The notes under the pieces were generated by a model. It did no database searches. It saw only the letters and a program-made list of their open reading frames with translations, and was not told the origin of the DNA. A program made the position numbers and the translations under genes. A stretch of DNA of 64,000 nt, taken from assembly GCA_964036045.1 (NCBI GenBank), contig OZ038378.1, forward strand, positions 42,533,228 to 42,597,227. The letters are read 5' to 3'. This DNA comes from Eutreptiella sp. 'Long Island Sound 2002' (lineage: Eukaryota; Euglenozoa; Euglenophyceae; Eutreptiales; Eutreptiaceae). Below, in pieces: positions 10,937-22,072 of the stretch; position 1 is the stretch's first letter, and every line of letters begins with the position of its first letter.

Positions 10937-12228
10937 TTGCAGCTAGCTGAGATCGAGGCCCTGGACCAGTTTCAGGAGGCCTCAGCGAAACTAACCCCAA
11001 TCTGCGCCACTGATGGTTGGGGTGTGGTCCCCGACAAGAGTACACCCACAGGACAAGTCATCCAGGCGAAAACTGACCCACCTGCTTGGATGGTTCGCTC
11101 CTTCACCAAGGTGACCAAGCATGGCCCGTCGCTTGATAACCACGAATGGTCATTCAAAAAGGTTTCTCAGTGGCGCACCAAGGTGGATCCAATACTCAGA
11201 GAGCTCATACAGCTCATGGGATCCGACTTGACGCCCCCTACCGCTTTGTTTCAGGACAGAAAACGTAGTGTTAGCTCAGTGATCATAACTCATGGTGAGC
11301 TCCTTGGTGAGTTGGCCACCGAGCTTCGCAACTGCATCCAAGAGGACTTCGCAGATTCGGTATTCGACCCTACGGGGAACAAATACACAAAAGTCGAGGC
11401 CCATGCCTTGAAGCGAGGTCGAAAGTACCTGAGTTTCTGCAATTTCAATTTGAGGCCTGGCTCTCAACCCCGCCGATGCAACCCCATACGGGCTGTGGGA
11501 ATCAAGGAAGAGGAGATGAACAAAGAAATCAAAGCATTCCTTGATAAAGGATGAATTGTCCAATCCCACAGTGCCCTGGGGCGCGCAAGGGTTCTTGGTT
11601 CCAAGACCAGGAACAAACAAATGGAGATTGGTCATGGATTACGGGTACCTGAACTCGTGTCTAGAGGAACATGAGGTCCCACTACCGGTGATCCAAGACC
11701 TTCTCCAAGGGCAGGCTTGAAACCATCTCTCGACCCTTCTGGATCTGGAAGATGGCTTCCAGCAGATGCCCCTGTTGGAGGAGTGCAGGCATTTGACTGC
11801 CTTTTGCAGCCCGCAGGGACATTTGCGTGGGAGGTCCTGCCCATGGGGGTTTTATTGGGGCACAGGCTTCTCAGCACCTTGTGAGCTGGTGTGTTGGCCG
11901 CCTTAAACCCCATATCAGAGCCTACATAGATTTCAATTTAGTAGGCACGCGACCCATTTGCAGTGGCAAAGGGAAACTCCTCGATTCGCAAGCCATAATG
12001 GAACATTATAAACTCGTGCGCAAATCGTTCGGGGTATTGAAGGAGTGCCACCTGCAACTTAAAAAGGTAAAATATTTCCTTTTCTACACTCAGGTGAAGT
12101 ACGTTGGCCACATTTTGCATGAAGGCCAACGCTCTCCGGCACCTGGGAAGGTCGGCGCGGTGCCGCGAGTGGTCTGATTATATGATTCGGACGCCAAAGC
12201 AGATGAAGAGTTTCCTTGGCATCTGCAA
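10937..12228 (+). pseudogene. RT: B reverse transcriptase, copy 1, broken
   Basis: ORF 10937-11554 leads into RT and ends KEIKAFLDKG followed by TGA. The conserved RT blocks then appear in other frames: RLVMDYGYLN near 11626, LLDLEDGFQQMP near 11735, LPMGVLLGH near 11838. The catalytic box at 11923-11934 reads Y-I-D-F; the second Asp of the Y-x-D-D motif is lost, whereas copy 2 keeps YIDD at 53569-53580. Several stops and frameshifts separate these blocks. RT would have copied the element RNA into DNA; this copy cannot. Confidence 0.75.
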
Positions 12229-12878
12229 TTGGTATTCGCGTCACTGGCGGCGCCGCTCATGGATTTACTTGCCGAGAAGTTTAATTACCATCCTGAGGAA
12301 CGCACCAGTAAAGTCCCAGCGCATAAGCAAACCATCAGTTGGACTGATCTGATGCGTGAGAATTTCGAGAAGATCAAAACTTCCCTGTGTGAGGCTTGCA
12401 GCCTGTATATACCCAGTGACCAAGGCGAGTTTGCCATCCATACGGATGCGTCAGACCACGGCATTGGCGCTGTCCTGGAACAGAAGGATGACCAGGGAAA
12501 GTGGCGTCCCTGTGATTTTTCTCAGTCCAAAACTCGACGGCAGCCTAAAATACAACGCTGACAGAAAATGTCTTGGGGTATATGGGCAAGAGAGCATGGT
12601 CGGTAAGGGAAAAGGAGACTTACGCCCTGGTGTCCTGTCTTTTGAAGTTCAAAAGCTGGATATTAGGGCGCCACATCACTGTTCTCACTGACCATGACTC
12701 CCTGGAATCATGGTACAAAGAGGAGCTTTGTACCATGGCTGGTCTATTCGGATGTTGCGGCCGGTGGCATGAATTCCTCTCCCGGTATAATATTGTAGTT
12801 GTCTACGAACAGAGAGTGGAAAACGATGCCGCCGACGTGATGTCCCGCCTGGGCCTACCAAGCCGGATTGGGGGATGA
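12229..12878 (+). pseudogene. RH: B RNase H, copy 1, frameshifted
   Basis: ORF 12229-12561 carries HTDASDHGIGAVLEQ, the first catalytic Asp motif of gypsy RNase H. ORF 12573-12878 continues in a different frame with REKETYALVSCLLKFKSW, TDHDSLESW and ENDAADVMSR, the later conserved blocks. A 1-2 nt shift near 12530-12570 separates them. RNase H removes the RNA strand after reverse transcription. B copy 2 (53875-54523) has the same arrangement. Confidence 0.75.
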
Positions 12879-12996
12879 CACGACTCTTCACGGTTCGGAC
12901 GCTGATTTCGAAGGGGTAACCTAGTGGGAGGCCTCTGAGTGCAAAAAAGAGCAACAGCTCATCGCAGGAAACCAGTATCCCCGCAAAATCCTGGAG

Positions 12997-14262
12997 GTGA
13001 GAGCCCCTAAGGGACGTCCCTCACCACCTGACATGCAGGAACAGCGGGAGCGCGATAGTTTACTGTTGCAGGTCAACAGGTTGCATAAAGTTGTACATTA
13101 TGAAAGCAGTTCGCTCCTGGACGACCCCGCAGTGGATGCTGTCCAAAGCGTGTCTGACCACTGTGAACGGTGTTGCCCCTTTCCGCCGTGCTTCAGCCAG
13201 GTGACTATGAGCCTCGAGGAGGACTCCTCGTCTGAAGCGGAATCCAGTGTAGGCCCTGATGAGGCCATCTGGAATGTGTTGGATGGGACGGATGATGTGT
13301 CCCCTCTGTGCTACAGTGAGGGGGACCATACCTTGGTTGTCGCTAGCCTCTTTCGGAACTTCACTGAGGTCGAAGTGCCGCCTGAGACCAAAATACTGTA
13401 CGGGGACTGGATGCCCCACTACAGGGCGGACAGAACGTACAAACGACCCCCGGATAGGGGTCTGGAGAATCAGGTCTCCATGGATGGATACCTCTGGGCC
13501 AAGATACCACAGAGCAGTCATCCCCACATTTGTCGGGATAGTAAAATTTGTGCCCCGCAGTCCATTGTGTCTCAGGTCATCCAGGCGGTACATGCATGTG
13601 CCCACCCCGGTCGGGCAAAGACCCTGGAGCTATTTCTACGGCGTTTTCACGCTGACATGCCCTATGCCCGGCCGCGGGAATCAGTGAATGAGGCATTGTC
13701 GGACTGTGTGGTTTGCGCACAAGCAGAAAGCTAGACGCGGCCCACATCCTGACTCCTGCAAACTGTTTCTCGTACCCTGGTTTCCTTTCAGCTCAATGGC
13801 CATAGACTTCCTGGATTTACCTGAAGTCCGTAGCCAGTCAACCAAGACCAAAATTTGTGCCAACTATGCCATGGTCATTATCAGTCGGTTGACAGGATAT
13901 GTGAAGGCCATACCCTGCTGTAAGGCGTGGCTCACCAGTTGTAAGGCTGCTGAGCTCTTCCTGCATAGGTGTGGAATTTTCATGTCCTTACCCAGAGAAA
14001 TTCAAGCTGACAATCAGTCGATCATCAGCAGCACCTTTTTCAATGCGCTTTGCAATCCTGCCGGCATTGAACAGGCCAAGTCTATTGTATATAGTCCTCA
14101 GTCCAATGACAGGGCTGAGAGGGCTGTGCAGAGTAGGATCAATACTCTGCGGCAGGACCTCCTCAGCAGAAAGATGAGGTGGCTGGAGGCGTTGCCACTG
14201 GCTCTTTGAGGTCTCAATGACCTCCCTGGGGCAGTAGCACCCTACTCGCCCCACCGGCTGGT
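12997..14262 (+). pseudogene. INT: B integrase, copy 1, 5' part (interrupted by A)
   Basis: ORF 12997-13734 runs through the tether and the zinc-binding region (HACAHPGRAK for H-x3-H, DCVVC for C-x2-C). An extra base near 13728 shifts the frame. ORF 13688-14209 continues with the catalytic core: MAIDFLDLPE, QADNQS and NDRAERAV, giving D, D-35-E. A TGA at 14207-14209 is shared with copy 2. The gene is then cut at 14262 by element A and resumes at 27442. Confidence 0.8.
14258..14262. repeat. target-site duplication of element A (left)
   Basis: CTGGT is present here and at 27442-27446. The uninterrupted copy at about 55905 has it once. One base may belong to the LTR, so the duplication is 4 or 5 bp. 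Confidence 0.85.
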
Positions 14263-16619
14263 AAAGAAGGTCCCTACCAGGACCGGCCCCCGCTGTGCCC
14301 CTTCCGCCTGTCACCCCTGCTGACTTGCTCCTGATCAACGATTGCATTTCTCAAAATCCTCAAAGTCCAGGGTCCAAAATCCAAAATATAGAAAATAAAA
14401 ATCCTCCTTCAACCCTGAATAGCAACCAGATCCAACAAATACAGCAATAACCCAATTCACAATCCAAATCAGGCTGCGGACTTCCGTTCAGCACATCGAT
14501 GGTCTCACGATGGCGGGTATGTACAAGAATTGCACCAAGGAGAAAACCCTGAAATTGGCATATGAACACAAATAAAGCAACGTTGGGGAAAGAGGTAAAC
14601 ATACACATTCACAGCCATAAACCCCTCATTCCCTGGACTCAAGACCTTCCCTTGACTCACCAACATATTGCCCTGAACCAGGTCAAATGAGATGGCTGAA
14701 TGCCATGTGTCACAAGTCACTACAAAAACCCCAGAAATGTGTTCACTCCTAAGCCTATAAATCCTAGCCCAATAGGGGAGGTGGCGTGTCATGGCCTAGA
14801 GTGGCACTCAGGACCATGCCCTAGCCTGACATAACCTTGGTTGGACTTCGAGTCGAATGGGCTTGGAGAACTGCCCCGTGAAGATGACCTCACAACTTAA
14901 CAAAATCAGGCACAACACACCATAGTACCCAATATTCCCTCTCAAAAATGCATACAGCAAATACCCAAATGCTCCATGCATGTGTCAAACCGGATAGTAA
15001 AATACAAGGGTCATATAAACCGAAGGTCCATGCTCAAGAATATCCCATCTCTGGTACCGAAACTTCTCCGGTTATGTACATGGCATGCTTCACAAGTCAG
15101 CTCATGAGTTTGAGACATAATTTTGTGAGGCCTCGTGTGCCAAGCCAAAGTGACCACGTGATCTGGCGTATGGTGAGGTGCAACACCGAAGCATATGCCA
15201 CCACTTAAGCAACATACGATAGTTCACGGATCTCTAGGCACCTTACTGTTAGCCGACCAGTTGAGCACATAAAACACAAAAATGAGCAAAAATTGAGGTC
15301 AAAAACATGAAAATATGTCCAAATACAAAGTTGTCATGATAGTATACCTCTATGCTCACCCATGACCTCCGCACATGGTTCGATATACAAATGATTGCAA
15401 CCATTTGCCAACAATTCCCCCACCTGGATCCCCAATCGGGCGCATGGAGATACCTTCGCCACCCATATCTACATGCCCCATGAAAATGGGAGTGCACTCA
15501 TGGATCTCTTTGCCAAACATACCATGAGCAATACATACGCGGTAGACTTGGTCTAGCGCTTTGAATTCCACAATTCTGACATGGGCAAAACCCTTGTCAC
15601 GTATGGCTCACCATCTCCTCGGCCACACGAAGATATATAACATGGGCGTGAGCATATCAAGACATATACCATGCATATAAATCATACCCTCAAAAGTGGC
15701 TCCCACCATGATATGCCATGTCCCTCCATGGACATAACTTCACGTTAAAAATGTGTAGGAACCCAAGGAAAGTATCTATGCAACACCAACACTCATGCAG
15801 TACACTCGAAAGTCGCTTTAAAATATTCGGTTGCACGGTCCAAGAGTTATATATCACTTTATACCCTCTTGACCATTATCCCTTGTTACACCGGGCATGT
15901 GTACACACCAAAGACATTTGATGCTTCCTGAATTAAGTTGAGACCAAGGCGTTTGCAATGCAACCTTCCTTATTCTCTTTCCTCAGACTCGCGCGTAGAT
16001 ATGGCCCTTCAAAGTAGTCCCACGATTCACTTTTGTTTCCCTTATATCTCCAAGTCAAATGGGTGGCAAGTATAAGGGAAACCTGATTCGGGCATAGGGA
16101 AAAGAGTATGACCACTCGAAGAAGGTCAAATCAAGTGCGGCGATGTCGAAGTTGAAAATCCGATTTCGACATCGCGAAAAATTCAGATTAAAATTTCGAG
16201 TGCTTATTTAGAAAATTGCGGAAGCAACGAACCCTTTACTGATGAAATCCGACCCTTCATCGGGGTTTCCGCCAAAATATCTGGAAAAAACAGTTAACCA
16301 ATCGGTTAACGCAAAATCGCGAGCCAACTGACAGTCGCCGATACATTGACCATCAGAACGAAGGGCTGAAAAATTACGGAAACATTATGATACTAAAACC
16401 CTGTTGATTCCTGATATTCTGATACATAAATCTCCGCTGGCGGCGCCTCGGTACTGAATATGGCCGCTCGTAGCCGGAATGGCCAAACCTATCACACTAT
16501 CACATCGGGTGAGTTCAGGTGGACGGGAGAGTATGATATCAGCCAATGGCGGCTTGCCGGCACATAGATACACACCCCAAGTGACCCCAAGATGGCCACG
16601 GGGGTCCGAACCGGCTTCA
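14263..16619 (-). repeat. 3' LTR of element A
   Basis: 2357 bp, collinear with 25083-27441. On the minus strand it begins TGAAGCC next to the polypurine tract. No long ORF is convincing. It holds three inverted repeats near its U3 start: CGATGTCGAA/TTCGACATCG at 16141-16174, GTTAACC/GGTTAAC at 16293-16310, and GATGAA/TTCATC near 16240-16260. A TATAAAG-like box lies on the minus strand around 15857-15865. Confidence 0.95.
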
Positions 16620-16634
16620 CCCCCCTTCTCAGAG
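16620..16634 (-). other. polypurine tract of element A
   Basis: Read on the minus strand this is CTCTGAGAAGGGGGG, directly abutting the TGAAGCC start of the 3' LTR. This is the standard position for priming plus-strand DNA synthesis. Confidence 0.85.
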
Positions 16635-17014
16635 CGTTGTTACCGCTCGGAAGTCATTGAAGAGAGGACGGGAGGACCCCAATGGGCTCCCACCCCCCCC
16701 CCCGATGTCCCAAGGACACATGGAGGCCCCACACACGTCGTAGACGTCCCCCCACGCCCCAAAGGAGGGGTGACGACACAGAAAATCGGTGCCCTACGCC
16801 ATATCCGGTCTCCTCTTGATCTACAACATGGACCAAGGGGATCAAAGATAGAGAAACGTCGTCGGTCGACCTAAATAAGTATACCACATTGAAAAAAATA
16901 TTTGGAGATCGAGTGAAGGAGGTATATGGCCAATCAAGGCCGAAAAATCCCCGGATGAACGCCCTCAGCCGTCTCCTCAATCACAGAAACAAACAAAATG
17001 CCAAGGGGGATCCA
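16635..17014 (-). other. 3' untranslated region of element A
   Basis: About 380 bp between the stop of the integrase/chromodomain frame and the polypurine tract. No ORF of note. Confidence 0.6.
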
Positions 17015-18850
17015 TTACGGTGCTACAGCAGCAATCAAATGGACCAACACGTCCTTGACATCCAAAGAAATATTCTTTTTCTTCAGGTAGTCCATCCAAA
17101 CCGTGGTGTACCTCGGCACAAAACTGCTCGGAGGCTCCCACGAATCCCTGGATGCGGGGAAACCCTTCCAACAGACTTTAAAAAGCCTACCCCCAGGCGT
17201 CCCCGGGTCCGGCTTGTCCGCCAGGATCTTCTCAGCGGTGAAGTCGTCGTCCTCACCCTCGTCGTCCGAGTCCACATCGCCGGCCGTGAACTCGAAGGTG
17301 ACGGGACGTCCGCTGGGGTCTGGTGCTCGGGGACGAAGCTGGGTATGGTCGCGGTCCAGGATCTTGTTTTCCCCCACACGAACCGCGTACACGTCCTGCC
17401 CGACCTTCCGCACGATCACCCCCGGCACATACCAAGACGCCTGCCGATGCCTGGACAGGACATCCTTGTGGTGCCGCTCCACCCACACGGTGTCTTGGAG
17501 AGCATACTTCTGGACCTTCCCTTGCTTGAAATACTTGGCCCTCTTGTCATGCTCGTCCTGAAGTGCCTTGCACACTTCGGCCGCCGTGTCGTCCGCTTCA
17601 GCCATCATGGCATTCGCATCCCGGGCCACTTTGCCATGGTTCATCCACGGGAGAGTGCGTGACACTCGATCCCGTAGGAACAGGATGCGATGGGGCGACA
17701 GTCCAGTGGGCCCCGGAAGGTCGTGATACGCTTGGAGTACCCTCCACAGCGAGTTGTACCAATTCCGGCACGGTTCGTCGATGTGCAGCTGGCGGAACTT
17801 CTTGAACATCTGCCGCCCGGCCACCTCAGCCCGGCCATTCGACCGGCTGTGGTATGCCACGGTCTTGGCGTGCCGAATCCCCATGTGCTTGCACATCATC
17901 TTGAACCACGTCCCCACGAATTGACTGCCCCGATCGCTGCAGATGACAGCTCGGACATCGAAAATCGTCAGCCAATCCCTGATCATGGCATTAGCGACGG
18001 TCTTGGCCTGCAGCCCCACTCCATGCTTGTCTCTTTTGTCCTTCTTCTTGGACTTCTTGCCAGGGACCGCCACGATATACCCACTGTGCCTATCCACCGC
18101 CAGGATGACACAGTCGTAGGTCTCTCCTTCCACGGTGACCTCAGGCATGGCGAATACATCCATGGCCACGGACCGCATAGGGGTTTCCGGTATAGCCGTA
18201 TACACCGGGTTGCCCGCTGTGGAGTGGTTGGGGCTCTTCGTGGCCCGACACACGGCACAGTCGCTGCAGTACCTATCCAGGATGGCGTAGTACCCCGGAG
18301 GGAACTTGAAACGCCACTCCAGGTCCTGCTGCATCTTGTCTCGGCCAGAGTGCATGAGCTGGGCGTTGTGCCAATGGTCAATGAGCTCCTCCACTCGGTT
18401 CTCGGACACCAGCAGCTTGTCCTTGAGGAACAACTTGTCCCCATCCTCGGTCAAGCCCTCAGGCCACTCGTCGTCCGACGGGGCGCTCAGGGCGTTCCAA
18501 TACTTGCTCCAGTGCTCGGATGCCGCATAGTCATCCGACCAGTCCCCTGTGAGCACCGACCTGACTAGCTCTACAGGGGCCACCATCCATTGCTCGAGGG
18601 TTTTCTCTCGAATAGCTTGGACGCGGGCACCCCGGAACTTGGCCAGGTCCGCACGGTTTGCCATCACCACAAAGCACTTGACCCCAACGTGCTCCATGAC
18701 CTTCTCCATCTCGATGATGCGCTTGGCCTCCTCGGTCTCCTCGGCGTCGCCATGGCTGGATATGTCCATCCACGCCTTGCCCGCGGGGTAAGCCCAGCGA
18801 CTGAGGCAATCTGCCACAGTGTTGTCCTTCCCCGGGACGTACACGACGCT
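17015..18850 (-). pseudogene. INT: A integrase with C-terminal chromodomain
   Basis: One open frame to the stop at 17015. It begins with the RNase H-integrase connection (VVYVPGKDNTVADCLSRW) and continues with a zinc-binding region (HNAQLMHSGRDK, YCSDCAVC). The catalytic core has AMDVFAMPE, ICSDRGSQF and NGRAEVAGR, with exactly 35 residues between the second Asp and the Glu. A basic tail with DTVWVERHHKDVLS and an acidic stretch follow, then a chromodomain-like segment (EKILADKP, LFKVCWKGF, DSWEPPSSF). Integrase inserts the cDNA; the chromodomain can direct it to marked chromatin. This part is intact but joined to RNase H by a frame-breaking deletion of about 11 bp near 18850, judged against C. 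Confidence 0.9.
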
Positions 18851-20820
18851 TGGCGAACGTGTCGAGCCATCGGGCCCTCCTAGCCGCTGGTCCTGACGGG
18901 GTGTCGACATGCTCCTTGTGCCAGCTCTGAAGGGACTGGCGGTCCGTGCAAACCACCACCGGCTGCAGTCCGATGTGGCCAGACCACTTCCGGAGCGCAC
19001 ATACAATGGCGTATATCTCTTTCTCTCTCGCGGTCCATGTTCGGCGTTGGCCCTCGGCCAGGATCCTGCTCCAAAACGCCACGGGAACATGAGTCCCGTC
19101 GTCCCGGACTTGCTCGAGGACTGCACCCACGGCATAGTCCGAGGCGTCTGTCCTTAGCACGAATCCCTTGTCCGGGTCCACCAAGAACAGCCCCAACTGC
19201 CCCAGGAGTCGCTCCTTTAGGCCGTTGAACGCATCCTCAGCCTCAGGGGTCCAGGCAAGCTTCTTCTTGCTCCCCTTCCGGCCATCGAACTTGCCCACTT
19301 GCAGCATCTTGTGCAGCGGCCCCGACAGTTCTGCATACATCCGGACATAGCCCGAATAGTAGTTGCAGAACCCCATGAAGGATCGGAGTTCGCTGATGGT
19401 CTGGGGCTTCTCCCAGTGGTGCAGGGACGCCAGCTTCCCAGGCATGGGACGGCGTTGCCCGTGACCAACCACGTGACCCGCGAACTCCACTTCCTTCACG
19501 AAGAGTGAGGCTTTGGTGGGCTTGCACACCATGTTGTGCTTGTCCAACTCGCTGAGCACTCGGCGCAGATCCTTCTCATGCGCGTCGATGACCTCATCCT
19601 CATTCCTGTTCTCCGTGCCGGACCCGATGATGATGTCATCGACGAAGGGGTCGGCACAGTCCCGGACAGGACCGAGTGGGTCCGCCATCCTGCGCTGGAA
19701 AGCGGCGTTGCCATTCTTGGCGCCCATGGGCACCACTTTCCACTGCATGGGCCCCAGCGGCGTCGACATCGCTGTGCAGGGCCTGGAGTCCGGGTGTAGC
19801 GGCATCTGGTGATAACCGTGTTTCAGGTCCAACACCGTGAAAATCCGCTTTTTCTGTTGTTTTTGGAGGATGGAGTCGATCAGGGGGAGCGAGTACGAGT
19901 CGTGCTCGGTCTGCTCGTTCAAACCTCTGTAATCAACCACCAACCTCCACTCGCCCTTCTCCTTCTTAGGCACGATGAAGGCTGGGCTGGCCCACTCACT
20001 GTCGGAGGGTTCGATCCATCCCCGCTCAATGAACTCGGCCAACAACTTCTTCATGGCCTCGGCCCGATCGCCCTGAAGTTGGTACTCCTGATGACGATAG
20101 ATCTTGGGGTTCGTCTTCAGCTTGATCTTCGCTGTGCCAAACCTCCCACGATCTGGAGGGTTCTTGTTGGCGACGCCACTGAATAGCCGCGGATAGGCTT
20201 TGATCAGCCTCTCCTTCAGCTCGGCGACCTTCGGGTTCTCCTGGGCCTCTTCAGCCGCTTGCTTCGGTATCGATACAACCGAACACACTGCGGTATAGGC
20301 CTCTTCCGGGTCCGAATCCGACTTCTCCTCGTCCGATATGCCGTCTTCATCGTCGTGGGGTGCACTTCCCACCGATAATCTTCGAAAAGTTGCGGCCTCG
20401 GGCTGGTGACTGTCGCTATCGACACCCATTCTTGGAAAATCCCATGTTGGTGGGTCCGACCCAACCGGACCATCGTATTGGTCCGCGATGTGATCCATGA
20501 CCCTCGCCACGAACTCATCCTTCTCGTACTTGCCGGTGACCAACATCTTGTCATCCCACCAATGCGGAGATTTGACCATGGCCCGCCTCTTCTTGGCTGC
20601 CACACGGTCGTGCATCCCCATTCGCATGTAGTTGACGACGTCGTCGATCTCGGAGTGGGACAGGATGTCAATGCCATCCACTGGCTGATCTGTCCCCTCC
20701 TTGGGCTCAAACATGACCTCCGTGGGCACTGCCTCCACCCTACGGATGAGTGCTTCATCACCCGTGGGCTGGGCTCGCGCCCCATCCACCAGGAAAGCCT
20801 TGGTACCCCACGCTTGACCC
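18851..20820 (-). pseudogene. RT: A reverse transcriptase and RNase H
   Basis: Open frame with all RT blocks: EWRLVVDYRGLNEQ, TVLDLKHGYHQMPL, VVPMGAKNGNAAF, catalytic FVDDII (FVDD at 19635-19646), and the thumb and connection. RNase H follows with RTDASDYAVGAVLE, AREKEIYAIVCALRKW and CTDRQSLQSW. The domain order and motifs are typical Ty3/gypsy. The frame starts after a G/C homopolymer (20821-20827), where one base is missing relative to the C homologue. It ends in the deletion near 18850. RT and RNase H themselves look complete. Confidence 0.9.
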
Positions 20821-22069
20821 GGGGGGGCATTGATACACCCTTGGCGTCGATGAACAGCTCGTCCTCTGGCCCGAATGACATCTCGTTCAGGGTGATGGAG
20901 TCCAGCGTCGACTTGAGCCCCTCCAGCGGACATGGGGTGGATCCTATGCCGGTTATGACCAGGATCCCCTTCGCCCTATCCGCGATGATCTTCTCCACCG
21001 TACGTCTGGTATTGTCCAGGGAGCCATGCCAATACATGGTTCCCCACTCCTTCAAACCCCAATGCCTGTGTCAGGCTGAGTCTCCTCGATGCCAATGCCT
21101 CCTACACTTCCGCAGAAGTGGGGCATCCCGGGAAGCGAAGACGTCCGTCTCGGGCGCTTCGGCTCCCAACGTCTGGATCATCCTATTGTACACCTGCGGC
21201 GCCATTCCATACTCCGTGAGCTGAACTCCGCGGTCTCCTCTGGACTTGGCACCCACAGCTTGCACCGCTCGGACGATCCGATCCTCTTCCTCAGCATTCC
21301 ATTGGGATGGTCCGCATGCATAGTCCGTGGACAGCCATGTAAGTCATTCAACATCCTCCCGGACCAGCGTTGCACGATGGGGAAGGGCTCCAATGGCGTT
21401 TGCCACCATGAAGTCATACCCCATGATCATATCCCAATCGGTAATGTCGGCCACATAGAAGTTCCCAGATAGAGTGCTTCCCTTCGCCTGATCAGGGCGG
21501 ATCAAGCGCTCATGCTCCCTTAATTCCATACTGATGGTGGCCTCATGGGTGCCGCCACCCGTAATCTCTCCGTTGGCGACCCTCAGGCGGACCTGTCTCC
21601 GGCTGGGCTGCAGGAGTTTCTCCTTGAACAACCCTCTCCGGACCAGGCTCACCTGGGCACCCGTATCCACTAACACATCCACCACCTTCTTCTCTCGTCC
21701 GCACCGTACTCGCACTTTCAAGTGCAACTGCCACTCGTCGCCATGAGGTGTACGGACGACTCTCACGGCATGCAACTCTAGCACGTCCGGGTGCATCAGG
21801 ACTTCAAGGGTATGGTCACGGATGGTGTAGATCTTGGGTTGGTCCTGCCCGTCCACGGGGCTCTTTGTGGTCGCTCCTTCCTTCTTGCCATGTCCCGTAC
21901 CCACATGTACTTCCCTTGACAGGGCGCTCCAGGGGTTGGGAGTGGCAAAGCTCAGTGGTTTTGGCTCTTCTGGAGCCTTCTTCGGCACCCGATGTGCCTT
22001 CCCTTTCTCTGGGTTTCCACTGATTTTCGGGGGAGAGACCTCTGAGGTCCCACTCCCGTGGGGGCTCCT
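20821..22069 (-). pseudogene. PR: A protease and protease-RT linker, two in-frame TGA codons
   Basis: The frame continues directly from gag after its UAG. It contains VDVLVDTGAQVSLV, the retropepsin DTG motif, and DWDMIMGYDFMV, the distal conserved segment. TGA codons stand at 21344-21346 (C has Arg) and 21071-21073 (C has Trp). The conserved linker FASRDAPLLRKC...HWHRGDSA and KIIADRAKGILVITG follow. A homopolymer frameshift at 20821-20827 ends the frame. No ATG is needed if readthrough of the gag UAG supplies Pol; the only candidate start nearby is a GTG at 21988. Confidence 0.8.
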
Positions 22070-22072
22070 CTA
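22049..22072 (-). promoter_or_regulatory. gag UAG with downstream stem-loop, readthrough candidate (A)
   Basis: Gag ends in TAG (22070-22072). Seven bases later comes CCCAC-GGGA-GTGGG, a perfect 5-bp stem (arms 22058-22062 and 22049-22053). The frame stays open past the stop into protease. The same stop, spacer length and stem occur in both C copies. Confidence 0.6.

Noticed and set aside
21344-21346. UGA recoded as Trp or selenocysteine in Pol
   Set aside because: UGA replaces Arg as well as Trp, TAG and TAA occur at Trp positions too, and normal TGG codons are common in the same frames; ordinary nonsense mutation explains it.
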